From Pseudorhodoferax sp047601025 (GTDB taxonomy: Bacteria > Pseudomonadota > Gammaproteobacteria > Burkholderiales > Burkholderiaceae_C), in NCBI RefSeq assembly GCF_047601025.1, contig NZ_JASGJZ010000001.1:1922001-1986000 (forward strand): a DNA stretch of 64,000 nt. The letters run 5' to 3'. Below are positions 26,002 to 33,624 of this stretch, piece by piece. The first letter of the stretch is position 1; every line of letters begins with the position of its first letter. Under the pieces are notes generated by a model. The model ran no database searches. It was not told the DNA's origin and saw only the letters and a program-made list of their open reading frames with translations. The position numbers were made by a program, and so were the translations under genes.

Positions 26002-27144
26002 ATGCTCGGCAGCCGCGCCATCCGTGCCTGGACCTGGACCCACAAGTGGTCCAGCCTGGTCTGCACGGTGTTCATGCTGCTGCTGTGCATCACCGGCCTG
26101 CCGCTGATCTTCCACCACGAGATCGGCCACCTGCTCGGCACCGAGATCGAGGCGGCCGAGATGCCGCCGGACGCGCCGCGCGCCGACCTGGACGCGGTCA
26201 TGCGGCTGGCCACGGCGCGCCACCCCGGCCTGCAGGGCATGTTCGCTTCGCAGGAGGAGGACGACGACCGCGTCTGGTACGTCACGCTGGCCCCGCGCCC
26301 CGACGCGACCGCGGGCTTCAAGCAGGTCGCCGTGGACGCCCGCACCGGCCAGGCGCTGGGCGAACCCTCGCTGGACAGCGGCTTCATGTACGTCATGCGC
26401 TCGCTGCACATCGACCTGTTCGCCGGCCTGCCCGGCATGCTGTTCCTGGGCCTGATGGGCGTGCTGCTGCTGGTCTCGCTGGTCTCGGGCACGGTGCTGT
26501 ACGCGCCGTTCATGCGCAAGCTGCGCTTCGGCGAGATCCGGCGCACGCGCAGCGCGCGCGCCAAGTGGCTGGACCTGCACAACCTCGTCGGCATCGTCAC
26601 GCTGGTCTGGTTCACGGTGGTCGGCGCCACCGGCGTCATCAACGCCTGGGCCGACCTGCTGGTCAAGTACTACCAGTCCACCGAGGTCGCCGCGATGCTG
26701 GCGCCGTACAAGGACAAGCCGCCGCTGGCCTCGCCCGGCTCGCTGCAGGGCGCCGTGGCCGCCGCGCTGGCCCGCGAGCCGGGCATGAAGGTCGCGTTCG
26801 TGGCCTTTCCCGGCACCAGCTTCTCCAGCCCGCACCACTACGGCGTGTTCCTGCGCGGCGGCGAGCACGTCACGGCCAAGCTGCTCAAGCCGGTGCTGGT
26901 CGACGCCGCCACCAGCCAGGTGACCGACAGCCGCGAACTGCCCTGGTACCTCAAGGCGCTGCTGGTCTCGCAGCCGCTGCACTTCGGCGACTACGGCGGG
27001 CGGCCGATGCAGATCCTGTGGGCGCTGCTGGACGTCGCGACCATCGTCGTGCTGGCCACCGGCCTGGTGCTGTGGCTGCGGCGCCGGCCGGCGGCGCGGC
27101 CCGTGCCGCAAGCCGGCCCCGCCGCGGCGCGGGTGCGCGCCTGA
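26002..27144 (+). CDS. PepSY-associated transmembrane protein (PiuB-like)
   Basis: Inner-membrane protein of 380 residues with four membrane helices: near residues 15-35 (LVCTVFMLLLCITGLPLIF), 145-170 (GMLFLGLMGVLLLVSLVSG), 195-220 and 345-365. Two PepSY-like periplasmic lobes lie between (QVAVDARTGQALGEP). Conserved His (HHEIGH, RSLHIDL, LHNLVG) are typical and may bind haem. Members of this family are found next to siderophore receptors and are thought to reduce or release iron at the inner membrane. It follows the receptor by 40 nt and overlaps the next small gene (TGATG). Confidence 0.9.
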   Translation: MLGSRAIRAWTWTHKWSSLVCTVFMLLLCITGLPLIFHHEIGHLLGTEIEAAEMPPDAPRADLDAVMRLATARHPGLQGMFASQEEDDDRVWYVTLAPRPDATAGFKQVAVDARTGQALGEPSLDSGFMYVMRSLHIDLFAGLPGMLFLGLMGVLLLVSLVSGTVLYAPFMRKLRFGEIRRTRSARAKWLDLHNLVGIVTLVWFTVVGATGVINAWADLLVKYYQSTEVAAMLAPYKDKPPLASPGSLQGAVAAALAREPGMKVAFVAFPGTSFSSPHHYGVFLRGGEHVTAKLLKPVLVDAATSQVTDSRELPWYLKALLVSQPLHFGDYGGRPMQILWALLDVATIVVLATGLVLWLRRRPAARPVPQAGPAAARVRA

Positions 27145-27344
27145 TGCGTTCCGCGTCCTGGCGCCCGTTCTGGCGGCTGTGGGGCTGGCCGATCGCGCTC
27201 GGCCTGGCCAGCGGCAGCGGCCTGGTCACGGCGCTGGTGGCCGACGGCTGGGGCGACTGGTGGTCCTGGCTCGGCCTGGCGCTGCCGCTGGCGGTGGCCG
27301 CCTGGCACTGGTGGCGCCCGGCGCCCGGGGAGGGGCCGCGCTAG
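27144..27344 (+). CDS. Small two-helix membrane protein (66 aa)
   Basis: Unrecognised. It reads MRSASWRPFWRLWGWPIALG, with one hydrophobic helix, a Trp-rich turn (GWGDWWSW) and a second helix ending in AAWHWW. It starts in a TGATG overlap with the PepSY gene, so it is translated with it, and is probably an accessory of the iron-uptake operon. Its stop TAG shares the palindrome CTAG with the stop of the convergent Crp/Fnr gene. Confidence 0.75.
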   Translation: MRSASWRPFWRLWGWPIALGLASGSGLVTALVADGWGDWWSWLGLALPLAVAAWHWWRPAPGEGPR

Positions 27345-27964
27345 GCGGTGGCGATCTGCTGCAGGCCGTCCGGGTCCGGCAGCAGCAGCCGGCCGCCGTT
27401 CTGGGCCAGCAGGCCGCGCTCGCGCAGCTGGCGCAGCACGCGCGAGAAGGTCTCCGGCGCCATGCCCAGCTGTGCGGCGATGGTGCGCTTGCGCTGCTGC
27501 AGCTCGATGCCGACGTGGCCGTCGTCGGCGCGGCGCGCGTGCTGCAGCAGCCACTGGGCGCAGCGCGTCTCGGCGTCCTGCACCAGCAACGCCAGCGCGG
27601 CCTCGGCCTGGCGGCGCTGGGCCCAGGCCAGGTCCAGCATCAGCCGGCCGGCGGCCTCGGGCAGGCCGGCATGCCAGCGGCGCAGCGCCTCCGCGTCGAA
27701 GGCCCGCAGCACGGTGGGCGCATCGGCCACCCAGTCCCAGGGCGTGGGCTGGTTCAGCAGCACGGAGGCGATGTCCAGCCAGCACGGCGCCTCGAAGTCC
27801 ACCAGCCGGTGGCGCAGCTGGCCGCGCTGCAGCAGGCCGGCCACCACCCGCCCGCTCTGCAGGTACAGCGCCTGCGTCGGCACGGCGAAGCGGGCGGCCA
27901 GCAACTCGCCGGCCGCTGCATGGCGGAGCGTCGAGTCGGATTGGCAGTCGGCAGGCGTGCACAT
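27341..27964 (-). CDS. Crp/Fnr-family transcriptional regulator 1
   Basis: Regulator of 207 residues: an N-terminal cyclic-nucleotide-like beta-barrel (residues about 15-110, QSGRVVAGLLQRG, WLDIASVLL) and a C-terminal winged helix with RKRTIAAQLGMAPETFSRVLRQLRERGLL. There is no FNR cysteine cluster (only C2, C7 and scattered Cys), so an oxygen sensor of FNR type is unlikely. The start at 27964 lacks a clear RBS and a different start is possible. It converges on the PepSY operon with overlapping stop codons and may regulate it or a distant target. Confidence 0.85.
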   Translation of the reverse strand: MCTPADCQSDSTLRHAAAGELLAARFAVPTQALYLQSGRVVAGLLQRGQLRHRLVDFEAPCWLDIASVLLNQPTPWDWVADAPTVLRAFDAEALRRWHAGLPEAAGRLMLDLAWAQRRQAEAALALLVQDAETRCAQWLLQHARRADDGHVGIELQQRKRTIAAQLGMAPETFSRVLRQLRERGLLAQNGGRLLLPDPDGLQQIATA

Positions 27965-28034
27965 GGTTGTGCACTGTGGACCGGGCCTGCCCCGTGGCCT
28001 TTGCGCTAGCGCAAGAACCGCGCGATTTCGAGGC

Positions 28035-28616
28035 TCACGCCCAGCCGATTCGTCCCTGGCAGAGATCGTCGAGCCGCGCGCGCAGCGCGGCCTCGGCCTC
28101 GGCGGCGACCTCGAAGCGCATGCGCACCAGCGGGCCGTGATCGACCTGCAGGCCGCGTGCGCCGGCCGCCTCCAGCGCGCGGCGCACCGCGCCTTCCAGC
28201 GCATAGGGCAGCTGGCAGTCCAGCGCGGACCAGCGCACCAGCGCCGTCTTGTCGGCCCGCAGCAGGGCCTGGGCCACGGCGTCGGTGTAGGCGCGCACCA
28301 GGCCGCCGGCGCCGAGCTTGATGCCGCCGAAATAGCGCACCACGGTGGCCAGCACGCCATCCAGGTCCTGCTGGCGCAGCACGTGCAGCATGGGCCGGCC
28401 GGCCGTGCCGCCGGGCTCGCCGTCGTCCACGGCGGCCGAATCGCCGCCGGCCAGCAGCGCCCAGCAGACATGGGCCGCGCCGGGATGCCCGGCGCGCAGC
28501 GCGGCCACGACCTGCAGCGCCTGCGCGCGGCCGGCCACCGGCTGCACGCACGCCAGGAAGCGGCTCTTCTTGACGACGAGCTCGTGCTCGACCGCGCTTG
28601 CGATGGTCTGGGGCAT
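28035..28616 (-). CDS. yigZ: YigZ/IMPACT family protein
   Basis: Protein of 193 residues of the UPF0029/IMPACT group. Characteristic N-terminal segment: VVKKSRFLACVQPV, HVCWALLAGG, DDGEPGGTAGRPML and VVRYFGGIKLGAGGLVRAY; the C terminus is the small EF-G domain IV-like fold. The molecular role in bacteria is not settled; the fold suggests binding to nucleic acid or ribosome. The ATG at 28616 fits the family start. Divergent from the dehalogenase-like gene. Confidence 0.93.
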   Translation of the reverse strand: MPQTIASAVEHELVVKKSRFLACVQPVAGRAQALQVVAALRAGHPGAAHVCWALLAGGDSAAVDDGEPGGTAGRPMLHVLRQQDLDGVLATVVRYFGGIKLGAGGLVRAYTDAVAQALLRADKTALVRWSALDCQLPYALEGAVRRALEAAGARGLQVDHGPLVRMRFEVAAEAEAALRARLDDLCQGRIGWA

Positions 28617-28673
28617 GGGGGCGAGCTTATCCAGCCCGCTTACGATGCGCACGGCATCCCCCAAGGCCGCGCC

Positions 28674-29567
28674 ATGACGACACCCGACGACCTCTTCCCC
28701 GGCTTCACCACGCAGGACATCGCCACCGACGCCGGCGTGTGCCTGCGCGTGCGCAGCGGCGGCCAGGGCCGGCCGCTGCTGCTGGTGCACGGCCATCCGC
28801 AGACGCATGCGATCTGGCACAAGGTGGCGCCGGCGCTGGCCGAGCGGTTCACGCTGGTGCTGGCCGACCTGCGCGGCTACGGCGATTCGTCCAAGCCGGC
28901 CGGCGACGCCGACCACGCCAACTACAGCAAGCGCACGATGGCGCGCGACCTGCTGCGCGCGATGCAGGCGCTGGGCCATGCGCGCTTCGACGTGCTGGCG
29001 CACGACCGCGGCGCGCGCGTCGCGCACCGGCTGGCCATGGACCATCCGCAGGCCGTGCACCGCCTGGTGCTGCTGGACGTCGCGCCCACGCTGGCGATGT
29101 ACGCGCGCACCGGCGAGGCCTTCGCCCGCGCCTACTGGCACTGGTTCTTCCTGATCCAGCCGGCGCCGCTGCCCGAGCGGCTGATCGAGGCCGACCCGGC
29201 CGCCTACGTGCGCGAGGTCATGGGCCGGCGCAGCGCCGGGCTGGCGCCGTTCGACCCGCGCGCGCTGGCCGAGTACCAGCGCACGCTGGCCCTGCCGGGC
29301 ACCGCGCACGGCATCTGCGAGGATTACCGCGCCTCCGCTGGCATCGACCTGGTGCACGACCGCGCCGCCGGCCGGCGCCTCGCGGCGCCGCTGCTGGCGC
29401 TGTGGGGCGCCGAGGGCGTGGTGCACCGCTGCTTCGAGCCGCTGGCGCTGTGGCGCGAGGTGGCCGACGACGTGCGCGGCGGCCCGCTGCCCTGCGGCCA
29501 CTACATCGCCGAGGAGGCGCCCGAGGCGCTGCTGGCCGAGGCGCTGCCGTTCCTGGCCCAGCCCTGA
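28674..29567 (+). CDS. Alpha/beta hydrolase, probable haloacetate (fluoroacetate) dehalogenase
   Basis: 297-residue hydrolase matching fluoroacetate dehalogenases at each key position. Nucleophile Asp111 with two carboxylate-binding Arg in HDRGARVAHRL, acid Asp135 in LLDVAPT, halide pocket His156-Trp157 in YWHWFFLIQPAPLPE, Tyr218 in CEDYRA, and catalytic His276 in CGHYIAEEAPE. The Rhodopseudomonas enzyme has D110, H155, W156 and Y219 at the same places. These residues bind the released fluoride, so C-F or C-Cl hydrolysis of haloacetates is a strong hypothesis. A single gene with no dehalogenase regulator or transporter nearby; the natural substrate may be another small haloacid. Confidence 0.87.
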   Translation: MTTPDDLFPGFTTQDIATDAGVCLRVRSGGQGRPLLLVHGHPQTHAIWHKVAPALAERFTLVLADLRGYGDSSKPAGDADHANYSKRTMARDLLRAMQALGHARFDVLAHDRGARVAHRLAMDHPQAVHRLVLLDVAPTLAMYARTGEAFARAYWHWFFLIQPAPLPERLIEADPAAYVREVMGRRSAGLAPFDPRALAEYQRTLALPGTAHGICEDYRASAGIDLVHDRAAGRRLAAPLLALWGAEGVVHRCFEPLALWREVADDVRGGPLPCGHYIAEEAPEALLAEALPFLAQP

Positions 29568-29632
29568 GCCGGCCGGCGCGCCGGGGCGCGGCATTCCTAC
29601 AATGCGGCCGCTTGTTCGACCGGAGGTATTCC

Positions 29633-30301
29633 ATGCAACGACGTTTGGCGGCCTGCGCGGCCGCGGTGGCCGTGCTCGGCCTGGCCGGCTGCGCGACCGA
29701 GAGTTCCCGCACCGTGCAGGCGGCGCAGGTGGCGTCCGCCGCCACGCCCTACAGCGGCCCGCGCCTGCCGGTCGCGGTCGGCAAGTTCGACAACCGCTCC
29801 AGCTTCATGCGCGGCGTGTTCTCCGACGGCGTGGACCGGCTCGGCGGCCAGGCCCGGACCACGCTGATCGCGCACCTGCAGCAGTCGCAGCGCTTCTCGG
29901 TGCTGGACCGCGACAACATGGCCGAGGCCGCCCAGGAGGCCAAGCTGGCCGGCCAGGCGCAGCAGCTGCGCGGCGCCTCCTACGTGATCACCGGCGACAT
30001 CGCCGAATTCGGCCGCAAGGACGTGGGCGACCGCCAGCTGTTCGGCATCCTGGGCCGCGGCAAGGAGCAGGTGGCCTACGCCAAGGTCACGCTGAACGTG
30101 GTGAATGCGCTGACCTCCGAGGTCGTCTACTCGACCAGCGGCGCCGGCGAGTACGCGCTGTCCAACCGCGAAGTGCTGGGCTTCGGTGGCACGGCGGGCT
30201 ATGACGCGACGCTGAACGGCAAGGTGCTGGACCTGGCCATGCGCGAGGCCGTGGGCGGCTTGGTGGCCGGCCGCGACGCCGGCCGCTGGGGCGCGCAGTG
30301 A
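29633..30301 (+). CDS. CsgG/HfaB-family lipoprotein
   Basis: Lipoprotein of 222 residues: signal ending LGLAGC, lipidated Cys20, then a CsgG-like domain (PVAVGKFDNRSSF, LIAHLQQSQRFSVLDRDNMAEAAQEAKLAG, ASYVITGDIAEFGRK, KVTLNVVNALTSEVVYS). CsgG itself makes a secretion pore for curli; this branch lacks curli partners and occurs with DUF4810 and DUF799 lipoproteins, as here and in Neisseria. Function is unknown, perhaps an outer-membrane assembly. CGGAGGT is a strong RBS. First gene of a three-gene operon. Confidence 0.93.
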   Translation: MQRRLAACAAAVAVLGLAGCATESSRTVQAAQVASAATPYSGPRLPVAVGKFDNRSSFMRGVFSDGVDRLGGQARTTLIAHLQQSQRFSVLDRDNMAEAAQEAKLAGQAQQLRGASYVITGDIAEFGRKDVGDRQLFGILGRGKEQVAYAKVTLNVVNALTSEVVYSTSGAGEYALSNREVLGFGGTAGYDATLNGKVLDLAMREAVGGLVAGRDAGRWGAQ

Positions 30302-30303
30302 CC

Positions 30304-30690
30304 ATGCGCGGCGGCGGCGTGCGTGGCGCGGCGGCGCTGGCCGGCGTGCTGCTGCTGGCCGGCTGCGCGGCGCCGGCCCGGCCGCTGTACCAGTGGGAGG
30401 ACTTCCCGCGCCGGCAGTACGAGGTGCTGCAGCACGCGGGCGCCGACCCGAACGCGCAGATCCAGGCCATGCAGGTGCAGGCCGAGAAGGCGCGCGCGGC
30501 CGGCGCGGCGCTGCCGCCGGGCTTCCGTGCGCACCTGGGCATGCTGCAGCTGTCGGTCGGCGCGGCCGGGCAGGCGCGCGCGAGCTGGCTGGCCGAGAAG
30601 GCCGCGTTTCCCGAGTCGGCGCCGTACATGGACCGGCTGCTGGAGCGGCTGGACGGCCGGCCCGCGGCGCCGGCAGGCGGGCCGGCATGA
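30304..30690 (+). CDS. DUF4810 lipoprotein
   Basis: 128-residue lipoprotein with signal GVLLLAGC and lipidated Cys21. The mature part begins PLYQWEDFPRRQYEVLQHAG and forms a small helical TPR-like domain (FRAHLGMLQLSVGAAGQARASWLAEKAAFPES), typical of DUF4810. A GTG at 30298, overlapping the previous stop, is an alternative start two codons earlier. It overlaps the next gene by ATGA, so the three lipoproteins are made together and probably form one complex. Confidence 0.9.
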   Translation: MRGGGVRGAAALAGVLLLAGCAAPARPLYQWEDFPRRQYEVLQHAGADPNAQIQAMQVQAEKARAAGAALPPGFRAHLGMLQLSVGAAGQARASWLAEKAAFPESAPYMDRLLERLDGRPAAPAGGPA

Positions 30691-31361
30691 GGGCCCGCCT
30701 CGCGGCCCTGGCGGCCACCGCGGGCCTGGCGCTGCTGTCCGGCTGCGCGGTCCACCAGCGCGCGCCGTACGACTACAGCGCCTTCCTGCAGGCCCGGCCG
30801 GCCTCGCTGCTGGTGCTGCCGCCGCTGAACGATTCGCCCGAGGTCGGCGCCGCGGCCGCGGTGTGGGCGCAGGCGACGCTGCCGCTGGCCGAGGCCGGCT
30901 ACTACGTGCTGCCGGCCGCGCTGGTGGACGAGACCTTCCGGCAGAACGGCGTGCACGGCGGCTACGAGGCCCAGGGCATCCCGTTCACGAAGCTGCGCGA
31001 ATTCTTCGGCGCCGACGCGGCGGTCTACCTGAAGGTCACCGAGTACGGCACCAGCTACCAGCTGCTGGCCAGCGACACGCGGGTGACGGTGGAGGGGCGC
31101 ATCGTCGACCTGCGCGACGGCCGCCAGCTCTGGGCAGGCAAGGCCAGCGCCTCCTCGGCCGAGCAGCAGCAGTCGCAGGGTGGCGGGCTGGTGGGCGCGC
31201 TGGTCACGGCGCTGATCCGCCAGATCGTCGACACCAGCACCGACGCCGCCTACGGCTACGCCGGCATCGCCAGCCAGCGCCTGCTGGGCGCGCCGCGCGC
31301 GGACGGCATCCTGCCCGGCCCGCGCTCGCCGCAGGCCGGCCAGGTCCCCGGCCAGCGCTGA
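30687..31361 (+). CDS. DUF799 (GNA1162-like) lipoprotein
   Basis: Lipoprotein of 224 residues: signal ALLSGC with Cys20, then the DUF799 fold (PYDYSAFLQARPASLLVLPPL, YYVLPAALVDETFRQNGVHG, AVYLKVTEYG, VTVEGRIVDLRDGRQLWAG). The Neisseria relative GNA1162 has a TolB-N-like fold also shared by LpoB-type cofactors. The C-terminal 25 residues are Pro/Gly-rich and probably disordered. Last gene of the CsgG-DUF4810-DUF799 operon. Confidence 0.92.
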   Translation: MRARLAALAATAGLALLSGCAVHQRAPYDYSAFLQARPASLLVLPPLNDSPEVGAAAAVWAQATLPLAEAGYYVLPAALVDETFRQNGVHGGYEAQGIPFTKLREFFGADAAVYLKVTEYGTSYQLLASDTRVTVEGRIVDLRDGRQLWAGKASASSAEQQQSQGGGLVGALVTALIRQIVDTSTDAAYGYAGIASQRLLGAPRADGILPGPRSPQAGQVPGQR

Positions 31362-31482
31362 GACAGGCGGCGGGCGGGGCCGTCCGGGCCCGGCGGGCGG
31401 GACGCAGGGAGCGGTGCCAGGGGGGCTGGCGAACGCGGAAGATGCATGCATACTTTCGCCGGACCTACTTGCCCGCTGCACC

Positions 31483-32349
31483 ATGACCGCTCCTTCGATG
31501 TCCTGCGTTCCCGGCTCGACCCGGATCTTCGTGTTCGACGAGGTCTACCCGTTCAGGGCTGCGCAGGAGCAGGCCGAGAAGAAGAAGCTCAGCGCCTTCG
31601 GCCTGCTGGCCAAGATCAACCTGCGGCGTCGGCCCACGCCCGATACCGTCCAACTGACCAAGGAAGAATTGCGCTACGAGCCGTTCTGGCATATCACCGC
31701 GACGCGCTCGATCGACTACTGCAGCCAGGCGACCTACCAAGTGCCTGTGCACAACGCCTATGCGCAGCAACTGCAGATCGAGGGTCTCCGGTTCGATGTC
31801 GCGCGCCAGAAGGACAAAGCCAGGATCGAGTTCGTGGCGGTCGAGCAATGCCACCGCAAGATCAGCTACGACGAGTACCTGGATGGCATGCAGCGCGGCG
31901 TCGCGCCCAGCGTGCTGGCGGGCTATGTCAAGCGCTACAAGTTCACGGAGCACGAGGAGTACGAGAACCCAGCCCTGCTCAAGCCCGCGCTGCCGTTGCA
32001 GGCGGCGACCGATCTGGCCATGGCGCGGCTGTCGAGCGAAGTCGTCACGGCGCACGAGGTCATGCGCAACGACTTCGAGTTCGAGCGCCGCCACCTCTAC
32101 GCGCGGCCGGTGTTCGCTTTCGAATACCGCTGGGGACCGGCCGACAAGACCGGCGTGATCGAGGTCGATGGCCTGACCGGCGAGGTCGTGGAGTCGGGCC
32201 ACTGGTTCGACGAGAAGATCACCCAGCGCTTCACGCGCGAGCGCCTGATCGATCTGGGCGCCGACGCCGCCAACCTGGCGCTGCCGGGCAGTGGCATCGT
32301 CATCAAGGCGATCGGCTACGGGACCACCGAGGCCGGCCGCAGGCCATGA
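31483..32349 (+). CDS. Hypothetical protein, PepSY-like C terminus (288 aa)
   Basis: Not recognised with confidence. No signal peptide; the last strong hydrophobic stretch is ANLALPGSGIVIKAIGYG at the C terminus. An N-terminal block IFVFDEVYPFRAAQEQAEKKK and a segment LRYEPFWHITATRSIDYC resemble proteins in which a long beta-rich domain is followed by a GKTG-VxVDGLTGEV motif; here TGVIEVDGLTGEVVESG recalls a PepSY repeat. The gene uses noticeably more A/T at third positions than its neighbours (runs like CAGAAGGACAAAGCC), a sign it may have arrived by transfer. The ATG at 31483 is preceded by no clear RBS. Confidence 0.65.
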   Translation: MTAPSMSCVPGSTRIFVFDEVYPFRAAQEQAEKKKLSAFGLLAKINLRRRPTPDTVQLTKEELRYEPFWHITATRSIDYCSQATYQVPVHNAYAQQLQIEGLRFDVARQKDKARIEFVAVEQCHRKISYDEYLDGMQRGVAPSVLAGYVKRYKFTEHEEYENPALLKPALPLQAATDLAMARLSSEVVTAHEVMRNDFEFERRHLYARPVFAFEYRWGPADKTGVIEVDGLTGEVVESGHWFDEKITQRFTRERLIDLGADAANLALPGSGIVIKAIGYGTTEAGRRP

Positions 32350-32484
32350 CGCCGCCCCGCGGCTGGCGCGTGGCGCGGAGCGCCGCTGCGCAACAGGCGG
32401 CCAGCCGCTGAACGGTGCGTACCGGCCGCGCAGCGGTCGGCCGTGCCGGGCGGCGCCGGCGCCGGATGGGCGATCATCCCCGCG

Positions 32485-33498
32485 ATGTCTTCTGGATCGA
32501 GAACCCTGGTATTGGAGCGCCGCGCGCCGCGCGCCGACTGGCGGGCGGCGGGCCGCCTCGCCGGCGCGGCCGCGGCGGTCGCGGTCGTGCTGGCCGGCGT
32601 GGTCGCCGCCAGCACCTGGTGGACCGCATCGGCCCCGGCGCCCCGCGTGGTGCTGGCCGCGGGCGCGCTGCAGTCGCAGCCGGCGCCCGTCGAGGCCGAG
32701 CCGCCGGACGTGCCGCCGCCGCAGGCGCCGCAGCCCGACGCCGCGGCGGCCGACCACGGCGGCCCGGCGTTCGACAACCGCAACCTCTACTCGCTGTTCC
32801 AGCTGGCCCTGGCCAGCACCGATCCGGCCGTGGTCGCCGAGGGCATCGCGGCCTGGCGGGCCTGCGCCAGCTATGTCGGCGACGGCACCGAGGGCCTGCA
32901 GTCCTGGCTGGACATGGTCTTGCCCGAGGACCTGGCGCCCGACGAGCGCGAGCGGCGTGCCCGCCACGCGCGCGCCGCGGCCGCGCGCTGCGCCGGCTTC
33001 ATCGGGCAGCCGCAGGCCGCGCAGCAGGCCGAGGCGCTGATGCAGCGCGCGCGCGAGGCCGGCAGCGCGCTGGAGCGCCTGCGCGACGCGCTGGCCAGCA
33101 ATACCGCGCCGGACGACGCGCTCGGCACGCGGATGCTGGCGGACCTGGCTTGCGACGTGGTGCGCCGCCAGGGCGAGGAGCCGCGCGCGGTGCGCTGGAT
33201 CGGCCTGGCGCTGCGCGGGGCGGCGGACCGCCCCACGCATCCGCTGCACGCCGGGGCGGCGCCGGAGCGCAACCTGGCGATGCACCTGGCGTACTGCGAC
33301 CTGGACCCCCAGGGCTGCGACGCGCACTCCAGCTACGTCGGCAGTGCCTGCGTGCTGCAGGGCCGCTGCGACTATGCGCGCGAGGAGGACTACTGGCGCG
33401 AACAGGTCGACGGCGAGACCTACGCGGCCGCGCAGCCGCTGCGCGAGGCGCTGGTGCAGAAGGTGCAGCAGGGCGACTGCACCGCGCTGTTCGACTGA
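32485..33498 (+). CDS. Hypothetical membrane-anchored protein (337 aa)
   Basis: Unrecognised. One N-terminal membrane helix (LAGAAAAVAVVLAGVVAAS, residues about 24-42), a Pro/Ala-rich linker (PAPVEAEPPDVPPPQAPQP) and a helical periplasmic domain of some 250 residues with eight Cys in the C-terminal half, including RACASYVGDG, ARCAGFIGQ, LACDVV and a cluster CDLDPQGCDAHSSYVGSACVLQGRCDYAR. The Cys cluster suggests disulfides. The ATG at 32485 is preferred over 32443 because it removes a Gly/Ala-rich leader. Located between an unknown gene and the MCE operon; possibly a Sel1/helical repeat protein. Confidence 0.7.
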   Translation: MSSGSRTLVLERRAPRADWRAAGRLAGAAAAVAVVLAGVVAASTWWTASAPAPRVVLAAGALQSQPAPVEAEPPDVPPPQAPQPDAAAADHGGPAFDNRNLYSLFQLALASTDPAVVAEGIAAWRACASYVGDGTEGLQSWLDMVLPEDLAPDERERRARHARAAAARCAGFIGQPQAAQQAEALMQRAREAGSALERLRDALASNTAPDDALGTRMLADLACDVVRRQGEEPRAVRWIGLALRGAADRPTHPLHAGAAPERNLAMHLAYCDLDPQGCDAHSSYVGSACVLQGRCDYAREEDYWREQVDGETYAAAQPLREALVQKVQQGDCTALFD

Positions 33499-33624
33499 CC
33501 CGCCGCCCGGCGCGGCCGCGCCGTCGTGCCGGGCGCGGCCCCGGCCGACGCACCCCGCGCCGCCTGGCTTGGTAGGATCGTCGCTCGCTCCCGCCTCGTC
33601 CACCGTTCGCGTCCACCCGCCTGC

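Noticed and set aside
23250..26666. Minus-strand ORF of 1138 codons across the receptor.
   Set aside because: Antisense shadow with Val/His/Arg-rich composition and no motif.
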